A DNA stretch of 64,000 bases, taken from contig CACNRW010000012.1 of assembly GCA_902622875.1 (NCBI GenBank), positions 1 through 64,000 of the forward strand, in the 5' to 3' direction. This document shows, piece by piece, positions 14,933-23,745 of the stretch. Made by a program: the position numbers and the translations under genes. This DNA is from an uncultured SAR116 cluster alpha proteobacterium. GTDB lineage: Bacteria; Pseudomonadota; Alphaproteobacteria; Puniceispirillales; Marisalimonadaceae. Every line of letters begins with the position of its first letter. Positions within the stretch are counted from its first letter, which is position 1. The notes below the pieces were generated by a model that had not been told where the DNA came from, ran no database searches, and worked only from the letters and a program-made list of their open reading frames with translations.

Positions 14933-16249
14933 TCAAAAAACTTTCAAAAGAAATAAAGTAATTCCAGGGAATGAGAATAAAAGAATAACCCTAAAAATAT
15001 CACTTACTAGAAATGGTAAAACACCCTTAAAGGTCTCTGAAATGCTTACGTCGCCAGCCATTTTATTTATTATAAAAACATTTAATCCAACAGGTGGTGT
15101 TATCAAACCAACTTCAACAACTATAAGGGTTAATATTCCAAACCATATTGCTGTTTCTTCAGGTGTCATTCCAAATTCAAGTGTCATGATTAACGGGAAA
15201 AAAACAGGAATAGTTAAAAGTATCATGGCTAAACTATCCATTAAACAGCCTAAAAATAGATATAGGACAAGAATACAGGCTACAATTAAAAAAGGAGAAA
15301 GATTATTTTCTAATGCTATTTCTCCAAGTTGGTTTGGTAGTTGAGTTAAAGCTATGAAAGAATTAAAAAACTCAGCACCTAACAACACTAAAAATATCAT
15401 AGCTGATGTAATTGCTGTACTTTCAATTACTTCTACCAAGTCTTTAAGCTTAAAGTTTTTATTTAAAATGGCAATTAAACCTGCTCCACCTGCTCCTATT
15501 GCTCCTCCTTCTGTTGGGGTAAACCAGCCTAAATATATTCCTCCAATCATAGTCAAAAAAATTAAAATGATTTGCCAGATATTTTTAAATAATAAAAATC
15601 TTTCTTTCCAAACAACTCTATCTTTTGTAGGCCCGGAGTTTTCCACAAACCTTACGTATAATGCAATTGCTAAAATATATCCTAACGCAGCTAAAATACC
15701 CGGAATAAAAGCTGCTAAAAACATTTTAGCAATGTTTTGTTCAGTCAAAATAGAATAAATTATTAAAATCACTGATGGAGGTATCAATATACCTAAAGTT
15801 CCACCAGCGGCTAATGTGCCTGTGCTAAGAGCTCCAGAATATCCTAGTCTTCTTAGTTCAGGAAGAGCTACTTTACCCATTGTTGCAGCAGTAGCTAAAG
15901 AAGATCCACAAATTGCACCAAAACCTGCACATGCACCTATTGCAGCCATTGCAACACCGCCTTTTCGATGACCTAAGCAAGCACCTGTAAATTTAAATAG
16001 TGCTTCGCTCATACCAGCTTTTCCAGCAAAGTTTCCCATTAGTAAAAAAAGAGGTATGACAGATAAAGAGTAATTTGAAAATAAATGCCATGCACTCGTT
16101 TTAATCTGAGACAAAATTGGAAGCCAACCAGCAATTAAGATGGTTCCAGTACATCCAACTATTAACATAGATAGGCCAATAGGTATGCGTAGAGCTAGCA
16201 TAGAAAATAATACTGGAAAAGCTAGTATACCAAGTGTAAATTTATCCAT
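14933..16249 (-). CDS. dctM: TRAP transporter large permease (DctM), second system
   Basis: The protein has about 438 residues and 12 helices from the ATG at 16249 (MDKFTLGILAFPVLFSMLALRIPIG). This start is chosen because the DctM similarity begins there and dctQ ends 5 bases upstream; the longer reading frame would overlap dctQ. Conserved blocks are GSSLATAATMGKVALPELRR, AAGGTLGILIPPSVILIIYSI and LIVVEVGLITPPVGLNVFII. It is the channel subunit of a second TRAP importer. The direction, away from the adjacent meta-cleavage operon with the binding protein nearest to it, suggests an aromatic or other carboxylate as substrate. Confidence 0.94.
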   Translation of the reverse strand: MDKFTLGILAFPVLFSMLALRIPIGLSMLIVGCTGTILIAGWLPILSQIKTSAWHLFSNYSLSVIPLFLLMGNFAGKAGMSEALFKFTGACLGHRKGGVAMAAIGACAGFGAICGSSLATAATMGKVALPELRRLGYSGALSTGTLAAGGTLGILIPPSVILIIYSILTEQNIAKMFLAAFIPGILAALGYILAIALYVRFVENSGPTKDRVVWKERFLLFKNIWQIILIFLTMIGGIYLGWFTPTEGGAIGAGGAGLIAILNKNFKLKDLVEVIESTAITSAMIFLVLLGAEFFNSFIALTQLPNQLGEIALENNLSPFLIVACILVLYLFLGCLMDSLAMILLTIPVFFPLIMTLEFGMTPEETAIWFGILTLIVVEVGLITPPVGLNVFIINKMAGDVSISETFKGVLPFLVSDIFRVILLFSFPGITLFLLKVF

Positions 16250-16254
16250 TAAAA

Positions 16255-16785
16255 CTAATTTCCTAATATGTAGTAGACTTTTAAAATAAAAGTATAAAAG
16301 CAACAAATAGTTAGAAGAAAGAAAGATGCGATAACAGGTAAAAATGGTACCCATATAGGAAATGCTAAAAGCATAGTTTCTTCTTGGTAAACATACATAT
16401 CTCTTGCTCCTAAAATCATCCTTAAGCTAAAGAAAAGGGCTACAAATCCGAACAATAGAGAGCTAAAAGCATCTAAGAAATAGACTTTATTTTTAGGTAA
16501 TTTAGCTGTTATAAAGTCTACAATGACATTTCCGTTTTTAAGATGACATAAAGGTAGAAATGAACCAATAGCAACTGCACATGCAATTTCAACTAACTCA
16601 AAGTCACCCAAAATGGGTGATGAAAATACAACTCGACCAAAAATAGAGAATATACTGATTAGTACAGCAATTAAAAGAACAAAACCTCCAAATATTGCAA
16701 AGTATCTAGAGGTTTTATTTAAAATACGACCAAAATTATTATCTGGCCTTATTTTTAAATTTATTAATTTTTTTATAAAACTCAT
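16255..16785 (-). CDS. dctQ: TRAP transporter small permease (DctQ), second system
   Basis: The 176-residue protein has four membrane helices. It matches DctQ by position between dctP and dctM and by the core IFGRVVFSSPILGDFELVEIACAVAIGSF, followed by LPLCHLKNGNVIVDFITAKL. It starts 10 bases after the dctP stop, with no hairpin, unlike the first TRAP operon. The short spacing and lack of a strong Shine-Dalgarno imply coupled translation. Confidence 0.9.
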   Translation of the reverse strand: MSFIKKLINLKIRPDNNFGRILNKTSRYFAIFGGFVLLIAVLISIFSIFGRVVFSSPILGDFELVEIACAVAIGSFLPLCHLKNGNVIVDFITAKLPKNKVYFLDAFSSLLFGFVALFFSLRMILGARDMYVYQEETMLLAFPIWVPFLPVIASFFLLTICCFYTFILKVYYILGN

Positions 16786-16794
16786 TAAAAAGTT

Positions 16795-17829
16795 TTATAA
16801 TGTTTTTTCATATTTTGAAATTAAAGATTTAGCTGTATCATAAAGTTTTTGTCCATCAAGACCTTTACTATTAGCATTTTTAATCCAATCTTGAATTACT
16901 TCATCGGCAGCTTTCTTTATTTCTGCCAAAGGCGCTCCCTGTAGTGTATGAAATTCACCTCCAGCTTTAACAGCTAAGGCGCGCGCAGGACCTTCAAACC
17001 CGTCCCATAAAACACCAGCTTGTTTTGCTAAAGACATTCCAGAATTATTATCTATAACTTTTTTGTGTGCTGCAGATAATGAATCATACTTTGCTTTATT
17101 CATAACAAAGAGAAAAGGAGTAGTATAAAGCCCTCTCTTCCCAGCAACATTTGTATGGGATTTAGTTAGTTCCTGAAGCTTAAAAGATGGCATGATTTCC
17201 CAAGGAACAACCATTCCGGTAATAACACCTTTTGACAAGGATGGCGCAACTTTAGGAATAGGCATACCAACTGGTGTTGCACCTAATTTTTTTAACAAAC
17301 TAGTTGCTGAACGTGTTGGTCCTCTTAACTTAAGGCCTTTAAAATCACTAACTGATTTAATTAATGTTTTTTTTGTATGTATCATACCTGGAGCATGAAC
17401 ATGCACTGCAAGAATTTTATAATCTTTAAGATCTTCTGCTCCTGCAGTTTCTACAAACTCTTGCACTGCTTGCGCTGTTATTTTTGCGCTCGCTGGCATA
17501 AATGGTAATTCAAAAACTGATAATCTTGGAAATCTTCCTGGAGTATATCCTGCTACTGTCCATACTATATCAACAACCCCTTCACGAGCTTGATCAACTA
17601 GTTGGGGTGGTTTTCCTCCAAGTTGCATTGAAGGATACATCTCAGTAATTATTTCTCCATTACTTTCTGCTTTGACTTTATCGGCCCAAGGTTTAACAAA
17701 TTTAGCATTTGAGTTTGCTGGCATTGGAACCATTGTATGAAATTTCAAAGTAACTTTATCAGCTAATGCTGGTAATGATAAACCAGCACTGATTATTGTT
17801 GTAGCTAAAAAGCCAATAATTTTGTTCAT
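16795..17829 (-). CDS. dctP: TRAP transporter periplasmic binding protein (DctP), second system
   Basis: The protein has 344 residues with a signal peptide (MNKIIGFLATTIISAGLSLPALA). GGAGGAATATT precedes the ATG at 17829. VSDFKGLKLRGPTRSATSLLKKLGATPVG holds the carboxylate-binding arginine, and VAPSLSKGVITGMVVPWEI is the conserved following block, where the usual ALERGTVDG is altered. It faces the extradiol dioxygenase operon across a 199-base divergent region. This suggests coordinated control by the IclR-type regulator and an aromatic carboxylate ligand. Confidence 0.93.
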   Translation of the reverse strand: MNKIIGFLATTIISAGLSLPALADKVTLKFHTMVPMPANSNAKFVKPWADKVKAESNGEIITEMYPSMQLGGKPPQLVDQAREGVVDIVWTVAGYTPGRFPRLSVFELPFMPASAKITAQAVQEFVETAGAEDLKDYKILAVHVHAPGMIHTKKTLIKSVSDFKGLKLRGPTRSATSLLKKLGATPVGMPIPKVAPSLSKGVITGMVVPWEIMPSFKLQELTKSHTNVAGKRGLYTTPFLFVMNKAKYDSLSAAHKKVIDNNSGMSLAKQAGVLWDGFEGPARALAVKAGGEFHTLQGAPLAEIKKAADEVIQDWIKNANSKGLDGQKLYDTAKSLISKYEKTL

Positions 17830-17979
17830 TAATATTCCTCCATTTAAATAATTATAAAATAAGATAAATTTATTTATTACTAAATCATTAACTACATATT
17901 ATAATAAATCAAATTTTATTTTGTAAATAATTCCATATTTTCTTGTATTTTGAGAATTTTAGTAATTATTTGTTGTTAA

Positions 17980-17993
17980 ATTATTATAATAAT
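17980..17993. promoter_or_regulatory. AT-rich 14-bp palindrome with embedded TATAAT
   Basis: A perfect 14-bp palindrome (ATTATTATAATAAT) lies about 36 bases before the dioxygenase start, in the divergent region between dctP and the meta-cleavage operon. It contains TATAAT at 17985-17990. It could be an operator over a promoter for the IclR-type regulator at 20485. In such an AT-rich background a palindrome of this composition can arise by chance. Confidence 0.22.
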
Positions 17994-18028
17994 GCATAAT
18001 CAAGTATAATTTATGTAGGAGTTTATAC

Positions 18029-19000
18029 ATGTCCATAAATGCATTAAGTTATATAGGTGTTAACTCAGATAAGTTAGAAGACTGGCAAAATTTTGCTACT
18101 AAATATCTAGGAATGCAATCCATTAATCATGGTACTAAGTCTTTATGTTTTAGAATGGATGATCAAAAACAAAGATTTGCTATATCAGGAGAGCCTGGTG
18201 ATAAACTTGCATTTCTTGGTTGGGAAGTTGAGAAAAAATCTGACCTACAAATGTACGCAAAACGATTAGACGTTATTGGTGTTCCTGTTCAATTGGGAAA
18301 CAAAAATCTTACGGATATGAGGTTTGTAGAAGAATTATTATACTTTGATGATCCAGTGGGTAATCGAATAGAACTTGTTTATAAACCGCATCTTGATAAA
18401 AACGCTTTCGTTTCAGGCAGGCCAATCTCAGGTTTTAAAACAGATATATGTGGACTTGGGCATGCTGTATTACATGTATCTAATGTTAATGATTTAATTC
18501 CTTTTTACAGAGACACTCTTGATTTTAAAATAAGTGATTACAGTCACGACCCTATTTCATTATGCTTTTTTCATGTAAATGGAAGGCATCACAGTTTTGC
18601 TTTGATAGGTACTGGTCAACAAGGATTTCATCATTTTATGGTTGAATATCAAAATTTAGATGATGTTGGTCAAGGATATGACTTGCTTCAATATAAAGAA
18701 GGCTCAATTGCCTATACTTTAGGAAGACATACCAACGATTATATGACTTCATTTTATGCTCACACACCATCAGGATTTTTTATTGAAAATGGTTGGGGAG
18801 GCAGAATAATTGATCCAAACACATGGATACCTCACGAAACAAATATGGGACCAAGTTTTTGGGGGCACGAAAGATTGTACTTACCTGATAATGAAAGATT
18901 AAAATTTAGAGAAAAACGTATGGAAACTGCTCGGGAAGGTAAGCAATCGCCAATGATTATTGATTGTCCTTGGCTTTATCAAAATATTAAGAACAAATAA
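18029..19000 (+). CDS. Type I extradiol ring-cleavage dioxygenase (VOC family)
   Basis: The 323-residue protein has two VOC repeats (about 1-125 and 140-300), the architecture of BphC/HsaC-type extradiol dioxygenases. The expected ferrous-iron ligands are present in the C-terminal repeat: His145 (GLGHAVLHV), His201 or His202 (GFHHFMVEY) and Glu253 (FFIENGWGG). Further active-site features YAHTPSGF and HHSFALIGTG are also seen. It should open a catechol-type ring meta to the hydroxyls. It heads an operon with a flavin hydroxylase, regulator, second VOC enzyme and hydrolase. A TAGGAG ribosome-binding site precedes the ATG. The exact ring substrate is unknown. Confidence 0.9.
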   Translation: MSINALSYIGVNSDKLEDWQNFATKYLGMQSINHGTKSLCFRMDDQKQRFAISGEPGDKLAFLGWEVEKKSDLQMYAKRLDVIGVPVQLGNKNLTDMRFVEELLYFDDPVGNRIELVYKPHLDKNAFVSGRPISGFKTDICGLGHAVLHVSNVNDLIPFYRDTLDFKISDYSHDPISLCFFHVNGRHHSFALIGTGQQGFHHFMVEYQNLDDVGQGYDLLQYKEGSIAYTLGRHTNDYMTSFYAHTPSGFFIENGWGGRIIDPNTWIPHETNMGPSFWGHERLYLPDNERLKFREKRMETAREGKQSPMIIDCPWLYQNIKNK

Positions 19001-19012
19001 GGATAAAATATA

Positions 19013-20476
19013 GTGCAAATGGATTTTGATGTTGTGATAGTTGGACTAGGACCTACCGGTGGAACATTAGCTAATTTATTAGCTATAAATAATTTATCTA
19101 TTCTTATTTTAGAAAAAGAAGCAAGCCTATATAATTTGCCACGAGCAGTCCACTTTGATGATGAAGTCATGAGAGTATTTCAAACTATAGGAATTTCTGA
19201 CAGTTTATCAAAAAAATTAATTATCAACAAAGGTACAAAATTTTTAGATGAAAATGGTAAACTCCTTTTAGACTGGCCAAGGCCAAAAATAATTACTGAA
19301 AACGGGTGGTATCCGAGTTATCGTTTTCATCAACCCGACCTAGAACGTAGTCTTCGTTATAAATTAAAAAAGTTTGATAAGGTTATTTCTCTACAAAACT
19401 GTGAAGTTTTTAACACCGTGAATAAAAAAAACTTTACTGAAGTACATTATAAAAATACAAAAATTAATAAGATAAATTCAGTTAAGTCAAAATACATTAT
19501 TGGTTGTGACGGTGCGAATTCATTCATTAGAAATGAAATGAAAACAGAATTAGAAAACTTAGGTTTTGAGCAGCGTTGGGCTGTCATTGACTTAATATTA
19601 AAAACAAAAAATGTAAATTTGCCTGATCGAACCATTCAATATTGTAACGCAAAAAGGCCTGCAACTTATTGCAGAAATGTTGGTAGGAGAAGAAGATGGG
19701 AAATAGCTTTAAAAGATAATGAGAGTTCTAAAACATTTTTTGATGAAAAAAGGCTTTGGAAATTCTTAAGTAAATGGGTCTCTCCTGATGAAGTAGAAAT
19801 TGAAAGAAAAACTGTATATACATTTCAATCGGCTATTGCAAAAAGTTGGAGAGAAGGCCGCATGTTCTTAGTAGGCGATGCTGCTCATTTAACACCACCC
19901 TTCATGGGACAAGGCATGTGTGCTGGAATAAGGGACGCATCTAATCTAGCTTGGAAAATAAGCATATGTTGTAAAAAGGGTCATAGTGAAAATCTTTTAA
20001 ATAGCTATCAATCAGAGAGATCCTCAAATGTCAGAGATTATATAAACACTGCAATGAGAATGGGAGAATTACTTAATTCGATAGGGGGATCAGAAGTATC
20101 AGATACAGTTTTTGTTCAACCAGACGGCACTATTAAAATGAATACAATTAAACCCCAACTTGGAAAAGGTTTAGGTAAATGTGAAGACATAAATAGGGGA
20201 AAAATATTCCCATCCTTCAAATCTGATTTTAGTAGAGATTTTGATAATATATTCGCATGTGACCCAATATTAATTACCAATAAAAAAATAAATAAAAAGG
20301 AACTTAGAATTAAATCTTATGATTGTTCTGATATACCTGAAATGGAGGTTATATTAAAAAAATTTAAAACAAACACTTTAATTATTCGTCCTGACAGATT
20401 TATTCTGGCTAGCACTCAAAAAAATGATTTATTAAAATTTACCAATACCTGTCTTAACCAAATTTATAGCTTATAA
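19013..20476 (+). CDS. FAD-dependent aromatic hydroxylase (MhpA-like)
   Basis: The 487-residue class A flavoprotein monooxygenase has FAD fingerprint VIVGLGPTGGTLANLLA (residues about 8-24), the DG motif in IIGCDGANSFIRNEM and the GD motif in MFLVGDAAHLTPPFMGQGMC. These match 3-(3-hydroxyphenyl)propionate hydroxylase (MhpA) and related phenol hydroxylases that make the diol cut by the neighbouring dioxygenase. The GTG at 19013 is preferred because AAGGA lies 9-10 bases upstream; an ATG two codons later is too far from it. PRAVHFDDEVMRVFQ is also a MhpA-type motif. Confidence 0.88.
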   Translation: MQMDFDVVIVGLGPTGGTLANLLAINNLSILILEKEASLYNLPRAVHFDDEVMRVFQTIGISDSLSKKLIINKGTKFLDENGKLLLDWPRPKIITENGWYPSYRFHQPDLERSLRYKLKKFDKVISLQNCEVFNTVNKKNFTEVHYKNTKINKINSVKSKYIIGCDGANSFIRNEMKTELENLGFEQRWAVIDLILKTKNVNLPDRTIQYCNAKRPATYCRNVGRRRRWEIALKDNESSKTFFDEKRLWKFLSKWVSPDEVEIERKTVYTFQSAIAKSWREGRMFLVGDAAHLTPPFMGQGMCAGIRDASNLAWKISICCKKGHSENLLNSYQSERSSNVRDYINTAMRMGELLNSIGGSEVSDTVFVQPDGTIKMNTIKPQLGKGLGKCEDINRGKIFPSFKSDFSRDFDNIFACDPILITNKKINKKELRIKSYDCSDIPEMEVILKKFKTNTLIIRPDRFILASTQKNDLLKFTNTCLNQIYSL

Positions 20477-20484
20477 GGTTCTAG

Positions 20485-21258
20485 ATGTCAGGTTTTACAA
20501 GATATAATAAAATCTTAAATCTTTTTTCAGAACAGAGAAGTTCTTGGACAGTTTTAGAAATTTCGGACGAATTGAAAACCCCTTCAAGTACTATTTATAG
20601 AATTGTTCGTGAATTAGTTCTGGCAGAATTTCTTGAAAGTGCGGCAGGGGCCTATTTTAGGCTAGGTCCTGCCTTTATCAAATTTAATAGAATTATTAAT
20701 TTGTCAGATCCCCTAGTTAGAACAGGACAACCATTTTTAAAAAAACTAGCAAATGAAAATCCTATTGAAAGTGTAAACGTTTTAGCCAGGCTTTATGGAA
20801 ACAAAGTAATGTGTGTGGCAGATTATAAAACTCCATTTTTTAAAAATAATACTAGTTATCAAAAAGGAAAATTAATGCCTTTAATTTATGGTGCAACGTC
20901 AAGGGCAATAATTATGAAGATTGTAGGAAAAAATTTAGAAGATCTTCTAAAGCAAGAAATATTTTATGATGATAATGATAAAGATACTTTTTTTAAAAAT
21001 TTAAAAAATGATAATAAAAAAGGATATTGTAAAACTGAAGGTCAAGTTGATAAAGGTCTTATAGGTTTTGCAGTACCGATCAACAACAAAAAATTAGGGA
21101 TAGAAGCATCATTGAGTTCGATATTTAATTCAATTGATTTTCTCCCTGAACATGAACCTATAATTTATGCTAATTTAACAAGCTATTCTCTATTGATAGA
21201 AAGGTACATAAATCAAATTTTTGATGATATTCAAAATTATCATCAGAAATCTAGTTAA
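20485..21258 (+). CDS. IclR-family transcriptional regulator
   Basis: The 257-residue protein has an N-terminal winged helix-turn-helix (residues about 5-65; VLEISDELKTPSSTIYRIVREL is the recognition region) and a C-terminal IclR effector domain (VLARLYGNKVMCVADYKT, KLMPLIYGATSRAIIMKIVG, GQVDKGLIGFAVPI). IclR proteins commonly control aromatic-acid catabolic operons and bind pathway intermediates. Here it lies inside the operon, 8 bases after the hydroxylase, so it probably regulates its own operon and possibly the divergent TRAP genes. Confidence 0.9.
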   Translation: MSGFTRYNKILNLFSEQRSSWTVLEISDELKTPSSTIYRIVRELVLAEFLESAAGAYFRLGPAFIKFNRIINLSDPLVRTGQPFLKKLANENPIESVNVLARLYGNKVMCVADYKTPFFKNNTSYQKGKLMPLIYGATSRAIIMKIVGKNLEDLLKQEIFYDDNDKDTFFKNLKNDNKKGYCKTEGQVDKGLIGFAVPINNKKLGIEASLSSIFNSIDFLPEHEPIIYANLTSYSLLIERYINQIFDDIQNYHQKSS

Positions 21259-21271
21259 ATAAGGAGATTAA

Positions 21272-22114
21272 ATGTCATTAACGGCAGTACAAGCGGACTT
21301 ATCTTTGCATCATCTTGAAATACAGAGTAGTAATCCAGACAGTTTGGCCAATTTTTATTCCAAAATTATGGATATGAAAATAAATAAACTTTCACCAGAG
21401 AAGTTTTTATGTGACGGGCCAGCTCGCAAAATAATAATAACTTTAGGTGAAAATAAAACGCTAAGTAACGCAGGAATGGTTTGCAGAAGTGAAAATAACT
21501 TAAATAGATTTAGAGAGTTCTTAGATCAAAAAGAACTCAAACTAAAGGAGCATAATTCAGAATTTTACAAAGCAGGATCTTTTTCAGTTCAAGACCCTGA
21601 TAACAATGTAATATGTTTTGGAGTTTTAAAAGACAGGAGTCCTTCTCATTTAAAGGGAATTCATGCACCATTACAACATTTAACATTTGCTTCAGAAGAT
21701 GTTGTTTCATTTCAAAATTTTTATCAAAACAAACTTGGTTTTCAAGTTACAGATAGAGTTATAAAAAATAATGGAGAGCTTGCAACTTGCTTCACTACTT
21801 CTAACCATGAGCACCATACTATAGCTTGTTTTAAATCATCTAAATCTGGAATAGATCATCACTCCTACGAGGCGGGGGATTGGAACTTTGTAAAAAATTG
21901 GTGTGATCATTTTGCATTAAATAATATTCAATTGATGTGGGGGCCTGGTAGACATGGGCCAGGAAATAATTTATTTGTATTTATTGAAGACATTGATGGA
22001 AATTGGATTGAAATTTCTGCAGAATTAGAAAAGGTTCATGGTCGACCGGCAAAAAACTGGCCTCAAGAGGAAAGAACCCTGAATTTGTGGGGCAATGCAA
22101 TAATGAGATCTTAA
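21272..22114 (+). CDS. Second VOC-family extradiol-type dioxygenase
   Basis: The 280-residue protein has two VOC repeats. The ligand positions of extradiol enzymes are present: His136 (LQHLTFASED), His196 or His197 (GIDHHSYEAG) and Glu247 (NWIEISAEL). WGPGRHGPGNN is the usual catechol 2,3-dioxygenase block. It differs clearly from the first dioxygenase in the same operon and is shorter. It may act on another ring intermediate or be a paralogue with altered specificity. It has an AAGGAG ribosome-binding site and lies 13 bases from both neighbours. Confidence 0.86.
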   Translation: MSLTAVQADLSLHHLEIQSSNPDSLANFYSKIMDMKINKLSPEKFLCDGPARKIIITLGENKTLSNAGMVCRSENNLNRFREFLDQKELKLKEHNSEFYKAGSFSVQDPDNNVICFGVLKDRSPSHLKGIHAPLQHLTFASEDVVSFQNFYQNKLGFQVTDRVIKNNGELATCFTTSNHEHHTIACFKSSKSGIDHHSYEAGDWNFVKNWCDHFALNNIQLMWGPGRHGPGNNLFVFIEDIDGNWIEISAELEKVHGRPAKNWPQEERTLNLWGNAIMRS

Positions 22115-22127
22115 AAAAGGATATAAA

Positions 22128-22985
22128 ATGAAATTATTAAGCTTTATTAGGTTGGGTAAAACTGGATTTGGTGCAGTGGTTAACAATGGAATAATAGATT
22201 TGACAGGAAAGATTGACCCAAATGTTAATACTATAAAAGAATTAATATATCTCAATATGGAAGATCGGGCTGAAGAGTATATTGTAGGAAAAACAAAAGA
22301 TTTATCTTTTTCAGATATCAGTTTTTTACCTGTTATACCTGATCCAGAAAAAATAATGTGTATAGGTCTAAATTACTTGGAACATAAAAAAGAGACAGGT
22401 AGACCCGATGTTGACAATCCAACAATATTTACAAGATTCGCCGACTCTCAAGTAGCTCATTTACAACCAATGATAAAACCAGATAATTCTGATCGTTTTG
22501 ATTATGAAGCTGAAATGGCAATTATAATTGGTAAAGGTGGTAGGTTCATCTCTGAAGATGAAGCGCTAAATCATATAGCTGGTTATGCTTGTTATAATGA
22601 CGGTAGCATCCGAAATTATCAAAGACACACTTCTCAATTTACCCCAGGTAAAACTTTTCCAGGCACTGGTGGTTTTGGTCCATATATGGTTACCCCTAGT
22701 GAAGTAGGTGACTATACAAAATTACCAATTGAATTAAGACTGAATGGAAAAGTTATGCAAAAAGCTACTTTAGCAGATCTTATCTTTCCAATTCCGAGGT
22801 TGATAAGTTACATATCAGAATTTACTGCATTGTCTTCAGGTGATGTTATTGTGACAGGGACTCCAGGTGGTGTTGGAGACAAAAGAAATCCCCCAGTTTA
22901 TATGGTGCCTGGAGATGTTGTAGAAGTAGAGATTGGATTATTGGGTATATTAAAAAATCCTATAGTTGCGGCTCCAAAATTATAA
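22128..22985 (+). CDS. Fumarylacetoacetate hydrolase-family protein
   Basis: The 285-residue FAH-superfamily protein has the C-terminal catalytic domain (CIGLNYLEHKKETGRP, FTRFADSQVAHLQP, DYEAEMAIIIGKGGRFI with the metal-binding acidic residues, GKTFPGTGGFGPYMV, SGDVIVTGTPGGVG). In meta-cleavage pathways such proteins hydrolyse or hydrate ring-fission products, as 2-keto-4-pentenoate hydratases or acylpyruvate hydrolases do. Its place after two dioxygenases fits that role. The specific reaction is an inference. AAAAAGGAT precedes the ATG. Confidence 0.9.
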   Translation: MKLLSFIRLGKTGFGAVVNNGIIDLTGKIDPNVNTIKELIYLNMEDRAEEYIVGKTKDLSFSDISFLPVIPDPEKIMCIGLNYLEHKKETGRPDVDNPTIFTRFADSQVAHLQPMIKPDNSDRFDYEAEMAIIIGKGGRFISEDEALNHIAGYACYNDGSIRNYQRHTSQFTPGKTFPGTGGFGPYMVTPSEVGDYTKLPIELRLNGKVMQKATLADLIFPIPRLISYISEFTALSSGDVIVTGTPGGVGDKRNPPVYMVPGDVVEVEIGLLGILKNPIVAAPKL

Positions 22986-23005
22986 GTTTTATTCTTAGGT
23001 CTGGA

Positions 23006-23704
23006 ATGATGATAAATAAATCTTTGATTACAAATTTAGTATCTATTTTTATAATATTTATTGGTTATTTCTATAAAGATGAACATTCATTCATTCTGAT
23101 GACAGGAGTTTTTGCCCTATCTGGTAGCGTTACCAATTGGATTGCCGTACATATGTTGTTCGAAAAAATCCCATTTTTATATGGTTCTGGCGTTATTCAA
23201 GATAGATTTGAAGATATTAAGATGGGAATAAAGAACTTAATATTAAAAGAGCTATTTTCAGTTACTCAAATAAATAAATTTTTATTAGATAATAAAGAAG
23301 TTGCGTCAGAAAAGATTATAGAAAAGATTGATTTCGATAAAGTTTTTCTGGGACTTGTTGAAGCTATTGAGGGATCACAGTTGGGTGGAATGCTTTCAAT
23401 GGTAGGAGGTAGAAAAGCACTTGAACCACTTAAAGAACCATTTAATAAAAAATTAAAAATCATTATCGAAGATTTTATAAACAGAAATAATTCTGATGAT
23501 GACGGTAAAACTACATCAGAGGCATTGTTAGTTAAAATTAAAAATATATTAGATGCAAGATTGGCTGATTTATCTCCTGAAGATATAAAAATTATTATTC
23601 AAAAAATGATAAAAGAGCACTTAGGTTGGCTCGTAGTTTGGGGAGGTTTTTTTGGTGGGTTATTAGGACTATTATTAAGTCCCATTGGCCTGAACGTACT
23701 TTAA
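23006..23704 (+). CDS. DUF445-family membrane protein
   Basis: The 232-residue protein begins with two hydrophobic segments (LVSIFIIFIGYFY, FILMTGVFALSGSVTNWIAVHMLF) and ends with one (LVVWGGFFGGLLGLLLSPIGL). It has the DUF445 hallmark TNWIAVHMLFEKIPFLYGSGVIQ, followed by an amphipathic middle region. The function of this family is not established. It lies 21 bases after the FAH gene, so it may be carried on the same transcript without sharing the pathway. It ends just before a bidirectional terminator. Confidence 0.85.
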   Translation: MMINKSLITNLVSIFIIFIGYFYKDEHSFILMTGVFALSGSVTNWIAVHMLFEKIPFLYGSGVIQDRFEDIKMGIKNLILKELFSVTQINKFLLDNKEVASEKIIEKIDFDKVFLGLVEAIEGSQLGGMLSMVGGRKALEPLKEPFNKKLKIIIEDFINRNNSDDDGKTTSEALLVKIKNILDARLADLSPEDIKIIIQKMIKEHLGWLVVWGGFFGGLLGLLLSPIGLNVL

Positions 23705-23710
23705 TAAGCT

Positions 23711-23737
23711 AAGAAGAGTACGCAATATACTCTTCTT
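23711..23737. terminator. Bidirectional terminator between convergent genes
   Basis: A 10-bp perfect stem (23711-23720 with 23728-23737, 7-base loop) lies between the DUF445 gene ending at 23704 and the SDR gene ending at 23746 on the other strand. The arms are purine-rich on one side and TCTTCTTT-like on the other, giving a short T-rich tail to the right. Confidence 0.65.
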
Positions 23738-23745
23738 TGTAGTTT

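Noticed and set aside
18005-18010. TATAAT as the -10 box of the dioxygenase operon
   Set aside because: Transcription from it would begin within the ribosome-binding site at 18016-18021, leaving no functional leader; the more upstream TATAAT is more plausible.
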